From an uncultured Bacteroidota bacterium (GTDB lineage Bacteria > Bacteroidota > Bacteroidia > Bacteroidales > GWA2-32-17): a stretch of DNA of 38,383 bases. Below, piece after piece: positions 8,901-17,900 of the stretch. Positions within the stretch are counted from its first letter, which is position 1; each line of letters starts with the position of its first letter. Below the pieces are notes generated by a model. The model was given only the letters and a program-made list of their open reading frames with translations. It was not told the origin of the DNA and ran no database searches. A program made the translations under genes and the position numbers. The stretch lies in the NCBI GenBank assembly GCA_903872185.1, contig CAIQJL010000198.1, positions 1 through 38,383 of the forward strand. The letters are read 5' to 3'.

Positions 8901-11102
8901 ACTTATTCATGGACTGGCCCATCTGGTTCATTAGGTACTGGAACATCGATTACGGTTTCAAATGCAGCTCTTGCAGACGCAGGCTCATATTCTACACAAA
9001 CAACACTTGCAGGATGCACAGGTTCATCCAGTTCTACTGTTGTTTCAATTACTACTTTACCTGTTGCATCAATTTCATATTTTACACCATTTTGTTCTTC
9101 TAACACTAGCTCTCAACCAGTAAGTCAAGTTGGAACTGGCGGAGGAATTTTTTCTTCAAACAATGCTGGTTTAACATTAAATACATCAAACGGAGAGATA
9201 ATTCCTTCAACTAGTACTGCAGGGACATATATTGTTACCTATACAATTGCTGCAGCTGGTGGATGTGCCACAGTTACTTCTAAAGACACTATCGAAGTTA
9301 CAGCTTTGCCTACAGCAAATATTATTTATAACGGTTCACCATTTTGTTCAAATTTAACAGCAATTCAAAATGTTAATCTTACAGGAACAAGTGGCGGTTC
9401 ATACTCATCATCAGCTGGTTTAACATTAAGTACAACAAATGGGGAAATTACTCTTAATTCAAGTACTGCCGGAAATTACAACGTTACATACACAATACTT
9501 GCAGCAGGTGGATGTCCTTTAGTATCTTCAACAACTGGTGTATCTATAACAACCCTGCCGTCAGCAAATATAAGTTATAACGGGCCATATTGTTCTTCTG
9601 AATTAACTGCACAATCAGTTAATTTAACTGGAAATAGTGGTGGTATATATACATCAACATCAGGTTTAGATATTAATGCAACAACAGGTTCAGTAAATCC
9701 AGGGTTAAGTACATCTGGAAATTATAATGTTATATATACAATTAGTTCATCTGGGGGTTGTCCTGCTGTAATAGCTAACTCAAATGTTATTATAACTGAA
9801 TTACCAGTTGCAACAATATCTTATACTGGACCATATTGCTCTTCATTAGTAACTGCACAATCTGTGAACTTGGCTGGAAATAGTGGAGGAATATATTCTG
9901 CACTTGCCGGTCTAGATATTAATTCAACTTCAGGATCAATAAATCCTGGATTAAGTATAGCTGGTAATTACAATGTAACATATACAATAGCAGCCTCAGG
10001 AGGATGTCCAATAGTAAATGCTTTAACAAATGTTACAATAACTGAATTGCCGGTTGCCAGCATTTCATATACTGGATCACCATTTTGTACAAATAATAGT
10101 AATTTACAATTGGTGGTTTTTACTGGAACAACTGGAGGTATATATTCAACAACAACATCGGGTTTAAGTATTGATGTTAATTCAGGAGCAATAAACCCAA
10201 TATCAAGTTCCGAAGGAAATTATACAATAATATATACAATTCCTGCTGCTGGAGGTTGCTCTGATGTTAATGCAAATACAAGTATTGAGATTGTAAAATC
10301 TGTTACTCCTACAACAGTATTTAATTATAATACACCGGTATGTTCTAATGGAACAAATCCAATTCCTTTGACAATTGCAAATTTTACAACAGGAGGAACT
10401 TATTCTTCTACTTCAGGATTAAGTATTGATGCAAATTCTGGAGTAATAAATTTAACAAATACTACTCCCGGAAATTATACTGTAACATATTCAATTGCGC
10501 CTTCAGGTTGTCTTTTAGCTGGTAGTAATATTTCAAATATAACAATTGACCAAACTATAATACCTGTAACTGGTTTTTCATATGAAATACCTGAATGTGT
10601 TGATGGTACTACACCAAATCCAGTAACTATAAGTGGGTTTACTATAGGTGGAACATATTCTTCATTACCTTTAGGGTTAACCATTGATGCAATTACTGGT
10701 GCAGTAAATTTATTGTCAAGTATAGAAGGAAACTATACTGTTACATATTCAATAGCTTCTAATGGGTGCTCGTTAGCCGGAAATAGTAACGATGATGTTA
10801 TCATTAACAGAGAAGGATGTTTAAATATACCAACTGCTTTTTCGCCAAATAATGATGGAGTAAATGACACCTGGGAAATTGAACATATAAATTTATATGC
10901 AGAAGTCTCAATTGAGATATATAATCGTTGGGGGCAATTAATGTTTGAGTTTTCGGGTACCGGGGATAGTTATGCTACTCTTGATAATCAGTGGGATGGT
11001 AAATATGAAGGAAAAGATTTACCTATAAATTCATTTATTTTTATTGTTAACCTTCATAACGATAAGGAACCAATTCAAGGAATAGTAACAATAGTTAAAT
11101 AA
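5910..11102 (+). CDS. Giant secreted adhesin-like protein with choice-of-anchor L, Ig-like repeats and CHU_C (T9SS type B) end
   Basis: The protein is 1730 aa. A signal peptide ends at about residue 36 (QANAQ). Residues about 37-320 form a choice-of-anchor L domain with FRYIFGSEEYSD and the HIRLLVTDANDG-type segment. Next come four ~78-aa Big_2-like repeats (about 498-812), a PKD-like and a SprB-like module, and an Ig module (about 970-1048). There are eight repeats of the type LPxASISYxGxPFC (about 65-75 aa): one before the Big_2 block and seven near 1050-1630. The last ~95 residues are a gliding-motility C-terminal domain (IPTAFSPNNDGVNDTW, YNRWGQLMFE, WDGKYEGK). It is probably exported by T9SS and anchored at the cell surface, acting in adhesion or motility. 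The PorP/SprF gene follows after 8 nt. The exact ligand is unknown. Confidence 0.9.
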   Translation: MKAKRLKLQSSFKQVNAKAFLLSFLLFISIIQANAQITIDNTKTNAQLVTQLLGSGVSASNVVFRGVRNVSSRYQNGAFTTATTTLAQMGFTGGVVLSTGNTSDIPLTLGTNPGSVGQMSYNYISGTTGEIRQSNPVAGQDADADNLVNVNYYNAAILEFDFIPVGDAVSFRYIFGSEEYSDQSGIINYQCSSYNDKFAFLISGPGIVGGQGYTNDARNIARLNNGAEVGINSVNGGVVGSSGGSPSAANCEAASLTAWVQNTPSPEYLGHIDGTELNGNTRILTASQSGLTPGQTYHIRLLVTDANDGAYDAVVYIEAGSFTSPTATLTTTATPSTICSGNSTYAKTVVASGTAPYNYTWSNGVTHLNSVNPSDSILVSPGSTTTYTVTVVDSHLPVATTSVGSVTVSVTPLPTASISYTGSPFCTSVSPVSVNLTGTNAYTSGTYTASPGLTINASSGLITPGSSTAGGPYIVTYTIAASGGCSVITTTSNVSISSPVSQTITGVTQLCNGLTNTFTVNPTSGGTWTSSSPAVASVNATTGLVTGLTAGSTTISYNVTTGGCVNTATQNVTITSPVTQSITGTSQLCIGATNTYTNSPTAGGTWSSSIPVFATVNSSGLVTGIGSGTSVITYSVTTTGGCVNTATQNVTISAPVSQTITGASLLCNGLNNNFTVSPTSGGIWSSSATGVATVNSSTGLVTGVSAGSTNIIYTVTTTGGCINTATQSVTITSPVSQTITGATQLCDDAITNYSISPTTGGLWSSGTTGVATINSTSGLILGVSSGTSTITYSVTTSGGCVNTATQTLTVNPLPNVTATSSVTLNSVCNGGNVTLTGGGANSYSWSGGVTNGVSFTPSGTNTYTVIGTDINTCQNNAQITVTVNSLPNISISGLILANPTACLGTNGQITGITVTGAPTIQYSWNAGASQLSSDLIGVPAGAYTLVATDGNGCVSSVGPYSLSDPGAPSAPVINILSGPVCEGSPFTLSINNPNALATYSWTGPSGSLGTGTSITVSNAALADAGSYSTQTTLAGCTGSSSSTVVSITTLPVASISYFTPFCSSNTSSQPVSQVGTGGGIFSSNNAGLTLNTSNGEIIPSTSTAGTYIVTYTIAAAGGCATVTSKDTIEVTALPTANIIYNGSPFCSNLTAIQNVNLTGTSGGSYSSSAGLTLSTTNGEITLNSSTAGNYNVTYTILAAGGCPLVSSTTGVSITTLPSANISYNGPYCSSELTAQSVNLTGNSGGIYTSTSGLDINATTGSVNPGLSTSGNYNVIYTISSSGGCPAVIANSNVIITELPVATISYTGPYCSSLVTAQSVNLAGNSGGIYSALAGLDINSTSGSINPGLSIAGNYNVTYTIAASGGCPIVNALTNVTITELPVASISYTGSPFCTNNSNLQLVVFTGTTGGIYSTTTSGLSIDVNSGAINPISSSEGNYTIIYTIPAAGGCSDVNANTSIEIVKSVTPTTVFNYNTPVCSNGTNPIPLTIANFTTGGTYSSTSGLSIDANSGVINLTNTTPGNYTVTYSIAPSGCLLAGSNISNITIDQTIIPVTGFSYEIPECVDGTTPNPVTISGFTIGGTYSSLPLGLTIDAITGAVNLLSSIEGNYTVTYSIASNGCSLAGNSNDDVIINREGCLNIPTAFSPNNDGVNDTWEIEHINLYAEVSIEIYNRWGQLMFEFSGTGDSYATLDNQWDGKYEGKDLPINSFIFIVNLHNDKEPIQGIVTIVK
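7401..8343 (+). repeat. Four tandem Big_2-type repeats (~235 bp each)
   Basis: Units begin near 7401, 7634, 7869 and 8106. Each encodes S/APVxQxITG...LC...SGGxWSS...VATVNSxTGLVTG...TTxGGCxNTATQ. They are coding repeats within the 1730-aa adhesin and a likely place for recombination or copy-number change. Confidence 0.85.
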
Positions 11103-11110
11103 ATAGTAAT

Positions 11111-12019
11111 ATGAAAACAATAATAATATCAATATTACTTATTTCAATAACGATAATAGGTAATTCTCAACAACAATCACTTTTTAGCCAATATTTATTT
11201 AACGGATTTTTAATAAACCCTGCAATTGCTGGAAGTGATTCTAAATCTCCAATTCAATTAACTGCCAGAGAACAATGGGCAGGGATTGACGGTGCTCCAT
11301 CTACTCAAGCAATAAGTGGACATACTTCTTTAGGTTTAAAAGAATCAGTTGGAGTAGGAGGGTATTTATATAATGATTTGTTTGGACCAGTTAGTAGAGC
11401 AGGTATACATGGAGCTTTTGCATATCATATTAACATTTCTCCAAACACAAAACTTGCATTTGGTTTATCATTATCAGTATTTCAATATAAGATAAATGAA
11501 AATGGTTTAAATATTATTAATGCCAATGATGTTGCTATTACAGGTAAAACCGAAGCTGCATTAGCTCCTGATGCTAATTTTGGATTATATTTATATAACA
11601 ATAAATATTTTGTTGGTTTATCATCAACTCAAATTTTGTCTTCAAAATTAAATTTAAATGATGCATATAATTTAAGTAATGTTACAAGACACTATTATTT
11701 TCTATCAGGATATAAATTTGAAATTAGTAAAAGTATTGATATAGAACCTTCGGTTCTTTTAAAACTAACTGAATACAATCCATTCCAAATAGATATTAAT
11801 GCCAAAATATATTATCAAAAAAATTATTGGCTTGGATTTTCGTATAGGACAGATGATGCAATGGTTGTAATGTTAGGATTAAAACTTGATAGGTATAAAA
11901 TAGGATATGCTTTTGATTATACTACTAGTAATCTGTCAAATTACACCTATGGTTCACATGAAATAATGCTAGGAATAGAATTAAGTAAACCTAAGAATTC
12001 TAGAAAAGTGTTGGATTAA
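11111..12019 (+). CDS. PorP/SprF family T9SS-associated membrane protein
   Basis: The protein is 302 aa with an N-terminal signal peptide (about 1-19, ending GNSQ). The hallmark opening of the family follows: QQSLFSQYLFNGFLINPAIAGS, then LTAREQWAGIDGAPSTQAISGHTSL, with repeated amphipathic strands of an outer-membrane barrel. Family members such as SprF act with a neighbouring CHU_C-domain adhesin such as SprB in its export or surface attachment. It starts 8 nt after the giant gene, so the two are almost certainly co-transcribed and this is the likely dedicated partner. Its end lies only 6 nt from the convergent gene at 12026, with no hairpin terminator visible between them. Confidence 0.92.
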   Translation: MKTIIISILLISITIIGNSQQQSLFSQYLFNGFLINPAIAGSDSKSPIQLTAREQWAGIDGAPSTQAISGHTSLGLKESVGVGGYLYNDLFGPVSRAGIHGAFAYHINISPNTKLAFGLSLSVFQYKINENGLNIINANDVAITGKTEAALAPDANFGLYLYNNKYFVGLSSTQILSSKLNLNDAYNLSNVTRHYYFLSGYKFEISKSIDIEPSVLLKLTEYNPFQIDINAKIYYQKNYWLGFSYRTDDAMVVMLGLKLDRYKIGYAFDYTTSNLSNYTYGSHEIMLGIELSKPKNSRKVLD

Positions 12020-12025
12020 TAAAAA

Positions 12026-12721
12026 TTAAAACTTATAACCAATAAATATTCTTAAATAACCAATTTGTGGTTTTGTAAATATATTATTGGCATGTTCATC
12101 GACAAGGCTTGCGTTTCCTATGTTAAAATCTGTGCCAATTGTTATCCCTTCGTATCTTACGTCAAAACCTAATGCGTATGGGAATCCTGCATAACCATTA
12201 TTTCCGGTAGTGTCTTTTGTGTTATATAAATATGTAGGGCTTATTTGAGCAAAAATATCAAAACCTATTTCATCGCTTAATGCAGTCGTAAAATAAGGCC
12301 CAAATTTTAAAAGGCTTGCTTGTAATACCTGACATTGAGATTTAGTATCTACTTTTAAAGAAGAATAATTTATAGTTAACCAAGAAACTCTAATCCCCAG
12401 AACTGCATTATCTGACCAAAATGCCCTAAATAAATTTCCGACTTCTAAATTTGGTCCAACTCCAAATCTGTATTCTGTTTTATTTTCAAATCCCTTTTGA
12501 ACAAAATAGTTTTTCGAATATAAGGAAGCTCCTGCATTAATAAAAAAACCATCATCTGTTACGTTTTTTATTCCTTTTTTATAACCCTTTTTTGGTTTTG
12601 AATGTTTTAGATTAAACAGACTACCTGCATTTATCTCAGGAATTGTTCTGTTAAAATCACTAATAGAATAGCCCGCATTTAATATAAATGCAGATAATAC
12701 TAAAGTTAATATTTTCTTCAT
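12026..12721 (-). CDS. Outer-membrane beta-barrel-like protein of unknown function
   Basis: The protein is 231 aa. A signal peptide spans about 1-19 (MKKILTLVLSAFILNAGYS). A lysine-rich stretch (KHSKPKKGYKKGIKN, 39-53) precedes a run of alternating hydrophobic strands. It ends in an aromatic-rich strand, GYLRIFIGYKF, with a terminal phenylalanine as in many outer-membrane proteins. I do not recognise a named family. It lies 48 nt downstream of the 645-aa secreted protein on the same strand and may be co-transcribed with it. No catalytic motif is visible. Confidence 0.7.
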   Translation of the reverse strand: MKKILTLVLSAFILNAGYSISDFNRTIPEINAGSLFNLKHSKPKKGYKKGIKNVTDDGFFINAGASLYSKNYFVQKGFENKTEYRFGVGPNLEVGNLFRAFWSDNAVLGIRVSWLTINYSSLKVDTKSQCQVLQASLLKFGPYFTTALSDEIGFDIFAQISPTYLYNTKDTTGNNGYAGFPYALGFDVRYEGITIGTDFNIGNASLVDEHANNIFTKPQIGYLRIFIGYKF

Positions 12722-12769
12722 GCTATTATTTTATTAATTAAAAATTAAAAGAATAAATCAGTCTAATCT

Positions 12770-14707
12770 TTAATTTATGTTTATATAAATCTTCTTGTGT
12801 ACTTTAAATGCTTCGTTGTATAAAGAAATAATATAAACAGCATTTGAAAATGAATTTATTTGAATATTGTTATTGTTTATTCCTTCCTGAGTTTCAATTA
12901 CATTATTATATATATCACGACCCAAGATGTCTGTAACAGAAACATGAATCTTACCAGATAAATTTGTAAGAAAAGATAGAGTTATCTCATTATTAGAAGA
13001 ATTATAGTAAGCATTACTAAATTCAAAACCAATATCATTACAAGAATTTAAAACAACTATTATTTCACTTTGAGAATATTTGCTATCAAAATCAACTTGT
13101 GTTAATCTATAAAAATTGTTTTTATTTGAAACATCAGAATCACTATAAATATAATTCTTTAAAGTATTAGAGTTACCATTTCCTTCAACTGTTCCAATTT
13201 GTGTAAAATTAATTCCATCTATTGACTTTTCAATTATAAAATAATCATTGTTTGTTTCAGATGCTGTTTGCCAAAATAATTCAATCTTATTTTTTAAACA
13301 CATCCCTTTAAATGTTGTAAGTTCAATTGGAAGCACAATTGTAGAGCTACAATCACCAGACAAAATAATTTGAGGATTTGGTGTTGGTATAGATGATGGT
13401 AAGGTAGTATTTACCTTAATGACAGCAGGTGAATTAGAACAACCTGTTTGAATTGTGGGATTACCACAGTTAGTTAACTGAATTAAATCGGCATCTTTAT
13501 TAAATATGGATTTAGCAGAAGATGAAAATGTTGTATTTGTAGCAAAAACATTTACGGTTTTAGACGAATTTTTATCAGCATATAAATCATCACCTTCAGC
13601 TCCAATATTACCAGAAAAGAAACAATTATTTAATGTTAAATTTATGTTGTCATCTAATGAATATAGTCCGATTGCAGCTCCCCTTAATGTACCTCCTGCT
13701 GAACCAAGGGTATTATTTGTGAACTTTGTTCGCGTATATGTAGCGGTTCCTCCTGTCATCCTAATTCCACCTCCATAAATTGGTGTAGCAGTTTGACCAG
13801 CCATATTAGCATCAATTATACAATCTGTAACATTTAACACTCCATTCCTTTGTGAAATAGCTCCACCATCAGATGCTTCATTATTATAAAATCTTGTGTT
13901 TGTTACATTTACGGTTGTTGTTGCATTACCATTATTTATTAATAATCCGCCTCCATCGTATGAATTAGTTTTATAATTATATGCTAAAATATAATCTTGT
14001 ATATTTAAAGTAATACCATTTCCGTATGCTTGAATTCCGCCAGTATAGCTGCTACGCCATACATTACATAACCCACCACCTCCTTTTATTGTAACAGAAG
14101 TATTTGCCAAAACAACTATAGATGGATTTCCACCTGAACCTCCATTTGCTGATGTGATTACATTTTCAATTAATACACCTGTTGAACCACCACCAACTGT
14201 TATCACTTGCCCATTTATTGCTCCTGGTCCAGCAGTTCCTAAATCATAATATTTTTTTAAAGTCATATTTTTTAATACAACATTACTTGCTCCAATATAC
14301 ATGAAGTAATTATATCCACCACCTGCACCATTATTATCAAAAATAGTTAAGTTGCTACCAGCACCTTGAAAAGTAATGCCCGAAATGTAGAAATCAATTG
14401 TAGCATCAGTCATATAAGTTCCTGCATCTATCTTTATAATATCTCCTGATGTAAGAACATTAGTGCCAGATGGGCCATATGTATTTATTAAATTTTTAAG
14501 AGTTAATTTAGGAGTACTTGAAGATGTTCCATTATTTGTATTATTACCTACAGCCAAACAAAAAATATCACCAGAAATTGAGTTATCATTTACAAAATAA
14601 TTAGTAGCGTCAACAATAAATACTGAAAATGATAATACAAAAAAAGTAAGTGTAAAGATTCCGTATCGAAAAAAAGTAAGTCTGTAATTTTGGGTGTCTT
14701 TCTTCAT
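12770..14707 (-). CDS. Secreted parallel beta-helix protein with T9SS type A sorting domain
   Basis: The protein is 645 aa. A hydrophobic signal segment at about 14-35 follows a basic N-terminus. Residues about 70-420 look like a right-handed parallel beta-helix of the pectate-lyase/Pmp kind, with short repeats such as NTRFYNNEASDGGAI, DCIIDAN, TKFTNNTLG and NCFFSGN. The segment LPIELTTFKGMCLKNKIELF, followed by WQTASETNNDYFIIEKS (about 456-495), is the module that often precedes type A sorting signals. The final ~80 residues fit a T9SS type A domain (VSVTDILGRDIYNN; AVYIISLYN). No polysaccharide-lyase active site could be assigned, so it may be structural or adhesive. A candidate direct repeat lies 118 bp upstream. 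Confidence 0.82.
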   Translation of the reverse strand: MKKDTQNYRLTFFRYGIFTLTFFVLSFSVFIVDATNYFVNDNSISGDIFCLAVGNNTNNGTSSSTPKLTLKNLINTYGPSGTNVLTSGDIIKIDAGTYMTDATIDFYISGITFQGAGSNLTIFDNNGAGGGYNYFMYIGASNVVLKNMTLKKYYDLGTAGPGAINGQVITVGGGSTGVLIENVITSANGGSGGNPSIVVLANTSVTIKGGGGLCNVWRSSYTGGIQAYGNGITLNIQDYILAYNYKTNSYDGGGLLINNGNATTTVNVTNTRFYNNEASDGGAISQRNGVLNVTDCIIDANMAGQTATPIYGGGIRMTGGTATYTRTKFTNNTLGSAGGTLRGAAIGLYSLDDNINLTLNNCFFSGNIGAEGDDLYADKNSSKTVNVFATNTTFSSSAKSIFNKDADLIQLTNCGNPTIQTGCSNSPAVIKVNTTLPSSIPTPNPQIILSGDCSSTIVLPIELTTFKGMCLKNKIELFWQTASETNNDYFIIEKSIDGINFTQIGTVEGNGNSNTLKNYIYSDSDVSNKNNFYRLTQVDFDSKYSQSEIIVVLNSCNDIGFEFSNAYYNSSNNEITLSFLTNLSGKIHVSVTDILGRDIYNNVIETQEGINNNNIQINSFSNAVYIISLYNEAFKVHKKIYININ

Positions 14708-14824
14708 AAAATAGCTTTTTACGAAAATTTATTCTTTAAATTCACAAGCTAATGTACTAAGTAAAATACTTACGAATAAACTAAATGGGACAACAGGAAA
14801 AGTATAGGGATATACGTCAATTTA

Positions 14825-14854
14825 AGGGGTAAAAACACCTATTTAGGGGTAAAA
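14825..14854 (-). promoter_or_regulatory. Direct repeat AGGGGTAAAA x2, 20-bp period
   Basis: AGGGGTAAAA occurs perfectly at 14825-14834 and 14845-14854 (minus strand TTTTACCCCT twice). Two near-identical sites exactly two helical turns apart are typical of binding by a dimer of direct-repeat type. The nearer edge is 118 bp before the start of the 645-aa gene. A related pair lies 122 bp before the 2344-aa adhesin. I found no full TAnnTTTG box between 14708 and 14824. Confidence 0.55.
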
Positions 14855-14876
14855 TGCAATATTGTTTTATTGCATC
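14850..14876 (-). terminator. Weak hairpin after the 2344-aa adhesin gene
   Basis: On the minus strand a 7-bp stem ATGCAAT / ATTGCAT with an 8-nt loop is followed by TTTT. It lies 27 nt after the stop codon. It is short but correctly placed for termination, and it partly overlaps the AGGGGTAAAA repeat. Confidence 0.45.
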
Positions 14877-14902
14877 TTACAACTGATAATAATTTAATCA
14901 CA

Positions 14903-17900
14903 CTATCTAATTACAGTAACCGGTCCTGATTTTTCTCGTTTTATTCCTCTTGAATCTCTGTATATTACAAGCCAAGTGTAGGTTCCAACTGGTACTGGAT
15001 TCATTGTGTTCTTTGCACAACCATTCCAGCTTCTTTCAATATCAGTTGAAGTAAATATTATTTCGCCCCAACGATCATAAATATTTAACAGAAAATTATC
15101 TTTATCTATACCAGTTCCGGTAACAAAGAAATTATCATTCACATTATCATTATCTGGCGAAAATGCAGTTGGAGCATATAACGTGTTTTCTTCTTCAATT
15201 TCTATAGGATAAATTACAGTATCTCGGCAACCCATATTTGAAATTGCAATTAACTGAACTGGCCATGAACCAGCACCAGAAAAACGATGTTCCGGATTTA
15301 CCTGATTTGTTGAATCTCCATCTCCAAATGTCCACATATATGAATTTGCACCTGAAGTATGATTATTAAATTCAATAATTGGTTTTATTACAGTTGCAAA
15401 TTCTGGAGTCCATGTAAACTGTGCATTTGGTTTTGGATAAACAGTTATCATATTTGTATTTTGCAATGTGGTTTTACATCCCCATATTGATGTAACGGTT
15501 AATGAAACTGTAAAAACTCCCGAGCTTGTATATGTGTGAACTGGGTTATGTGACAGAGAAAGATTTTCGTTGTCACCAAAATTCCAAACAAATGTTCTTC
15601 CGTCAATAGGATATATTTCATTAAAATGAACTGTTAATGGTTCGCAACCAGATATTATATCTGATAGAAAACCAGCTTGAGGTAAAGGCAGTACTTTTAT
15701 AAACACGTTACCTTGATCTTGTGTTCCGCATGCATCTTGAACTGAAACAGAATAGCTACCTGATGCTTGAGGGTATACATAGATAGGTGGGGTTACTATA
15801 TTTCCATCTTGATTAATAATTGTATATGGAGGTCCTACACCACCAGTTATAATAGGAGTAAGCAATACAGCTTCACCTGGACAAACACTATCAACGTTAG
15901 AAACTAAAGTAACATTTATAGGTAATGAAACATATACATTTACATTCGCAGTTGATGAACAACCATTTTGATCTGTTGCTGTAACAATATATAATGTTGA
16001 TGTAAGTGGTGTAACTAATATGTTATTTCCGTTTGATCCATTTGACCAAATAAAGCTATAGTTAGGTCCAGTTCCGCCAGTTGCACTTACATTAAGGTTT
16101 ACAGGTTGATTATAGCAAGTTGATAAACTAGGATTCGTGCTTATATGGAATGCGGCTGGTTCAACTATTGTTGTTCCGTTTGTAGTTGTGCAGCCATAAA
16201 TATCAGTAACTATTACTGAATATACACCAGCACCAACTCCTGTAAGGTCTTCCGAAGAAGCAGAATTTGACCAAAGATATTGAAAAGGTGGATTTCCTCC
16301 TATCACTGTTAAATTCGCTGAGCCATTTAATTCTCCATGACATTGAATGTTATTTGGTATAATACTGGAAGTTGGAAATGATGTGTTATTTGAAACAGTC
16401 ATTTGATCGGTAGAAAAACATCCATTAATATTGTTTGTAACAGTAACATTATATATTCCTACTTGATTAATTGTTGGGGAAGATGTTGTATTTCCAGAAA
16501 CAAAATTACCCGAAGTTGTTGACCATAAATATGAGTAATTTGTACCTGTTGATGATCCTGATCCATCAATTGTAGCCGAAGTTGTTGTGCAGGTTAGAAT
16601 TAAATCTGCACCTGCTGAAGCAAGAGGTAAAATGGTATTACTTGTAATCAACATTTGATCGGTTGCTATACAGCCATTTGTTAAATTAGTAACAGTAATA
16701 TTATATGTGCCAGCTTGATTAACTAATGGTGATGAGGTTGTGTTGCCAGATACAATGTTTCCTCCTATAGTTGCCCATAAATAAGTATAAATAGCACCTG
16801 TTGATGATTGTGAGCCATTTATTGTTAAAGTAGTTGTTGTACAAGTTAATGTTTGATCAGCACCAGCAGCAGCTATTGGTAAAGTTGAATTACTTGTAAC
16901 AGTCATTTGATCTGTTGATGTACATCCTGTTGTAGTATTTGTAACAATAACAGAGTAATTACCAGCTTGATTTACGACAGGAGATGCTGTAGAGTTTCCC
17001 GAAACAATATTTCCACTTATTGTTGACCATGCATAAATAATATCAGTGCCTGTAGATGAACCTGAACCATTTATTGAAACAGAAGGAGAGGTACATGTTA
17101 TTATTAAATCTGATCCAGCAGCAGCAACAGGAATTATTGTATTACTTGTTACAATCATTTGGTCATTAGTGTTACATCCATTTTGGTTATTTGTTACAGT
17201 CACAATGTATGTTCCTGCCTGATTTACTAATGGTGAGGATGTTGTATGTCCTGAAACTATATTTCCACCAATAGTTGACCAATTGTATGTGATATTTGCT
17301 CCGGATGATGAGCCTGAACCATTTATTGTAGTTGAAGTAATTGCACAAGTTATTACTTCGTCAGCACCAGCGGATGCAATTGGTAATATTGTATTATTTG
17401 TTACATTCATTTGATCTGTTGAGGTACATCCATTTATTGAATTTGTAACATTAAGATTGTATGTCCCTATTTGATTTACAGTAGGTGATGATGTAGTATT
17501 TCCAGAAACAATGTTACCTCCTGTAGTTGACCAAGTATAAGTATAGTTTGCACCAGCACTTGATCCAGAACCATCAATAACAACAGAAGTTGTAGCACAA
17601 GTTAAAATTTTGTCGGCACCTGCAGAAGCTATGGGTGGGGATGTATTTGATGTTACTATAACAACGTCTGTAGTTGAACAGCCGTTTGAAGTATTTGTTA
17701 CAGATAAAGTATAAGTGCCGGCTTGATTAATTGTTGGATTTGTTGTGCTTCCTCCAGAAACAATATTACCTCCAGTTGTTGACCAACTATATGTTATTCC
17801 AGCTCCAGAAGAGGATAATGAACCATTTAAAATTAAACTATTTATTGTACATGTTAATGTTTGGTCAGCTCCACCAGCTGCTGTTGGAGATGCGCTGTTA

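Noticed and set aside
8165-9106. Several open frames of 60-80 codons antisense to the 1730-aa adhesin
   Set aside because: They mirror the coding repeats of the plus-strand gene and lack starts, signals or motifs of their own.
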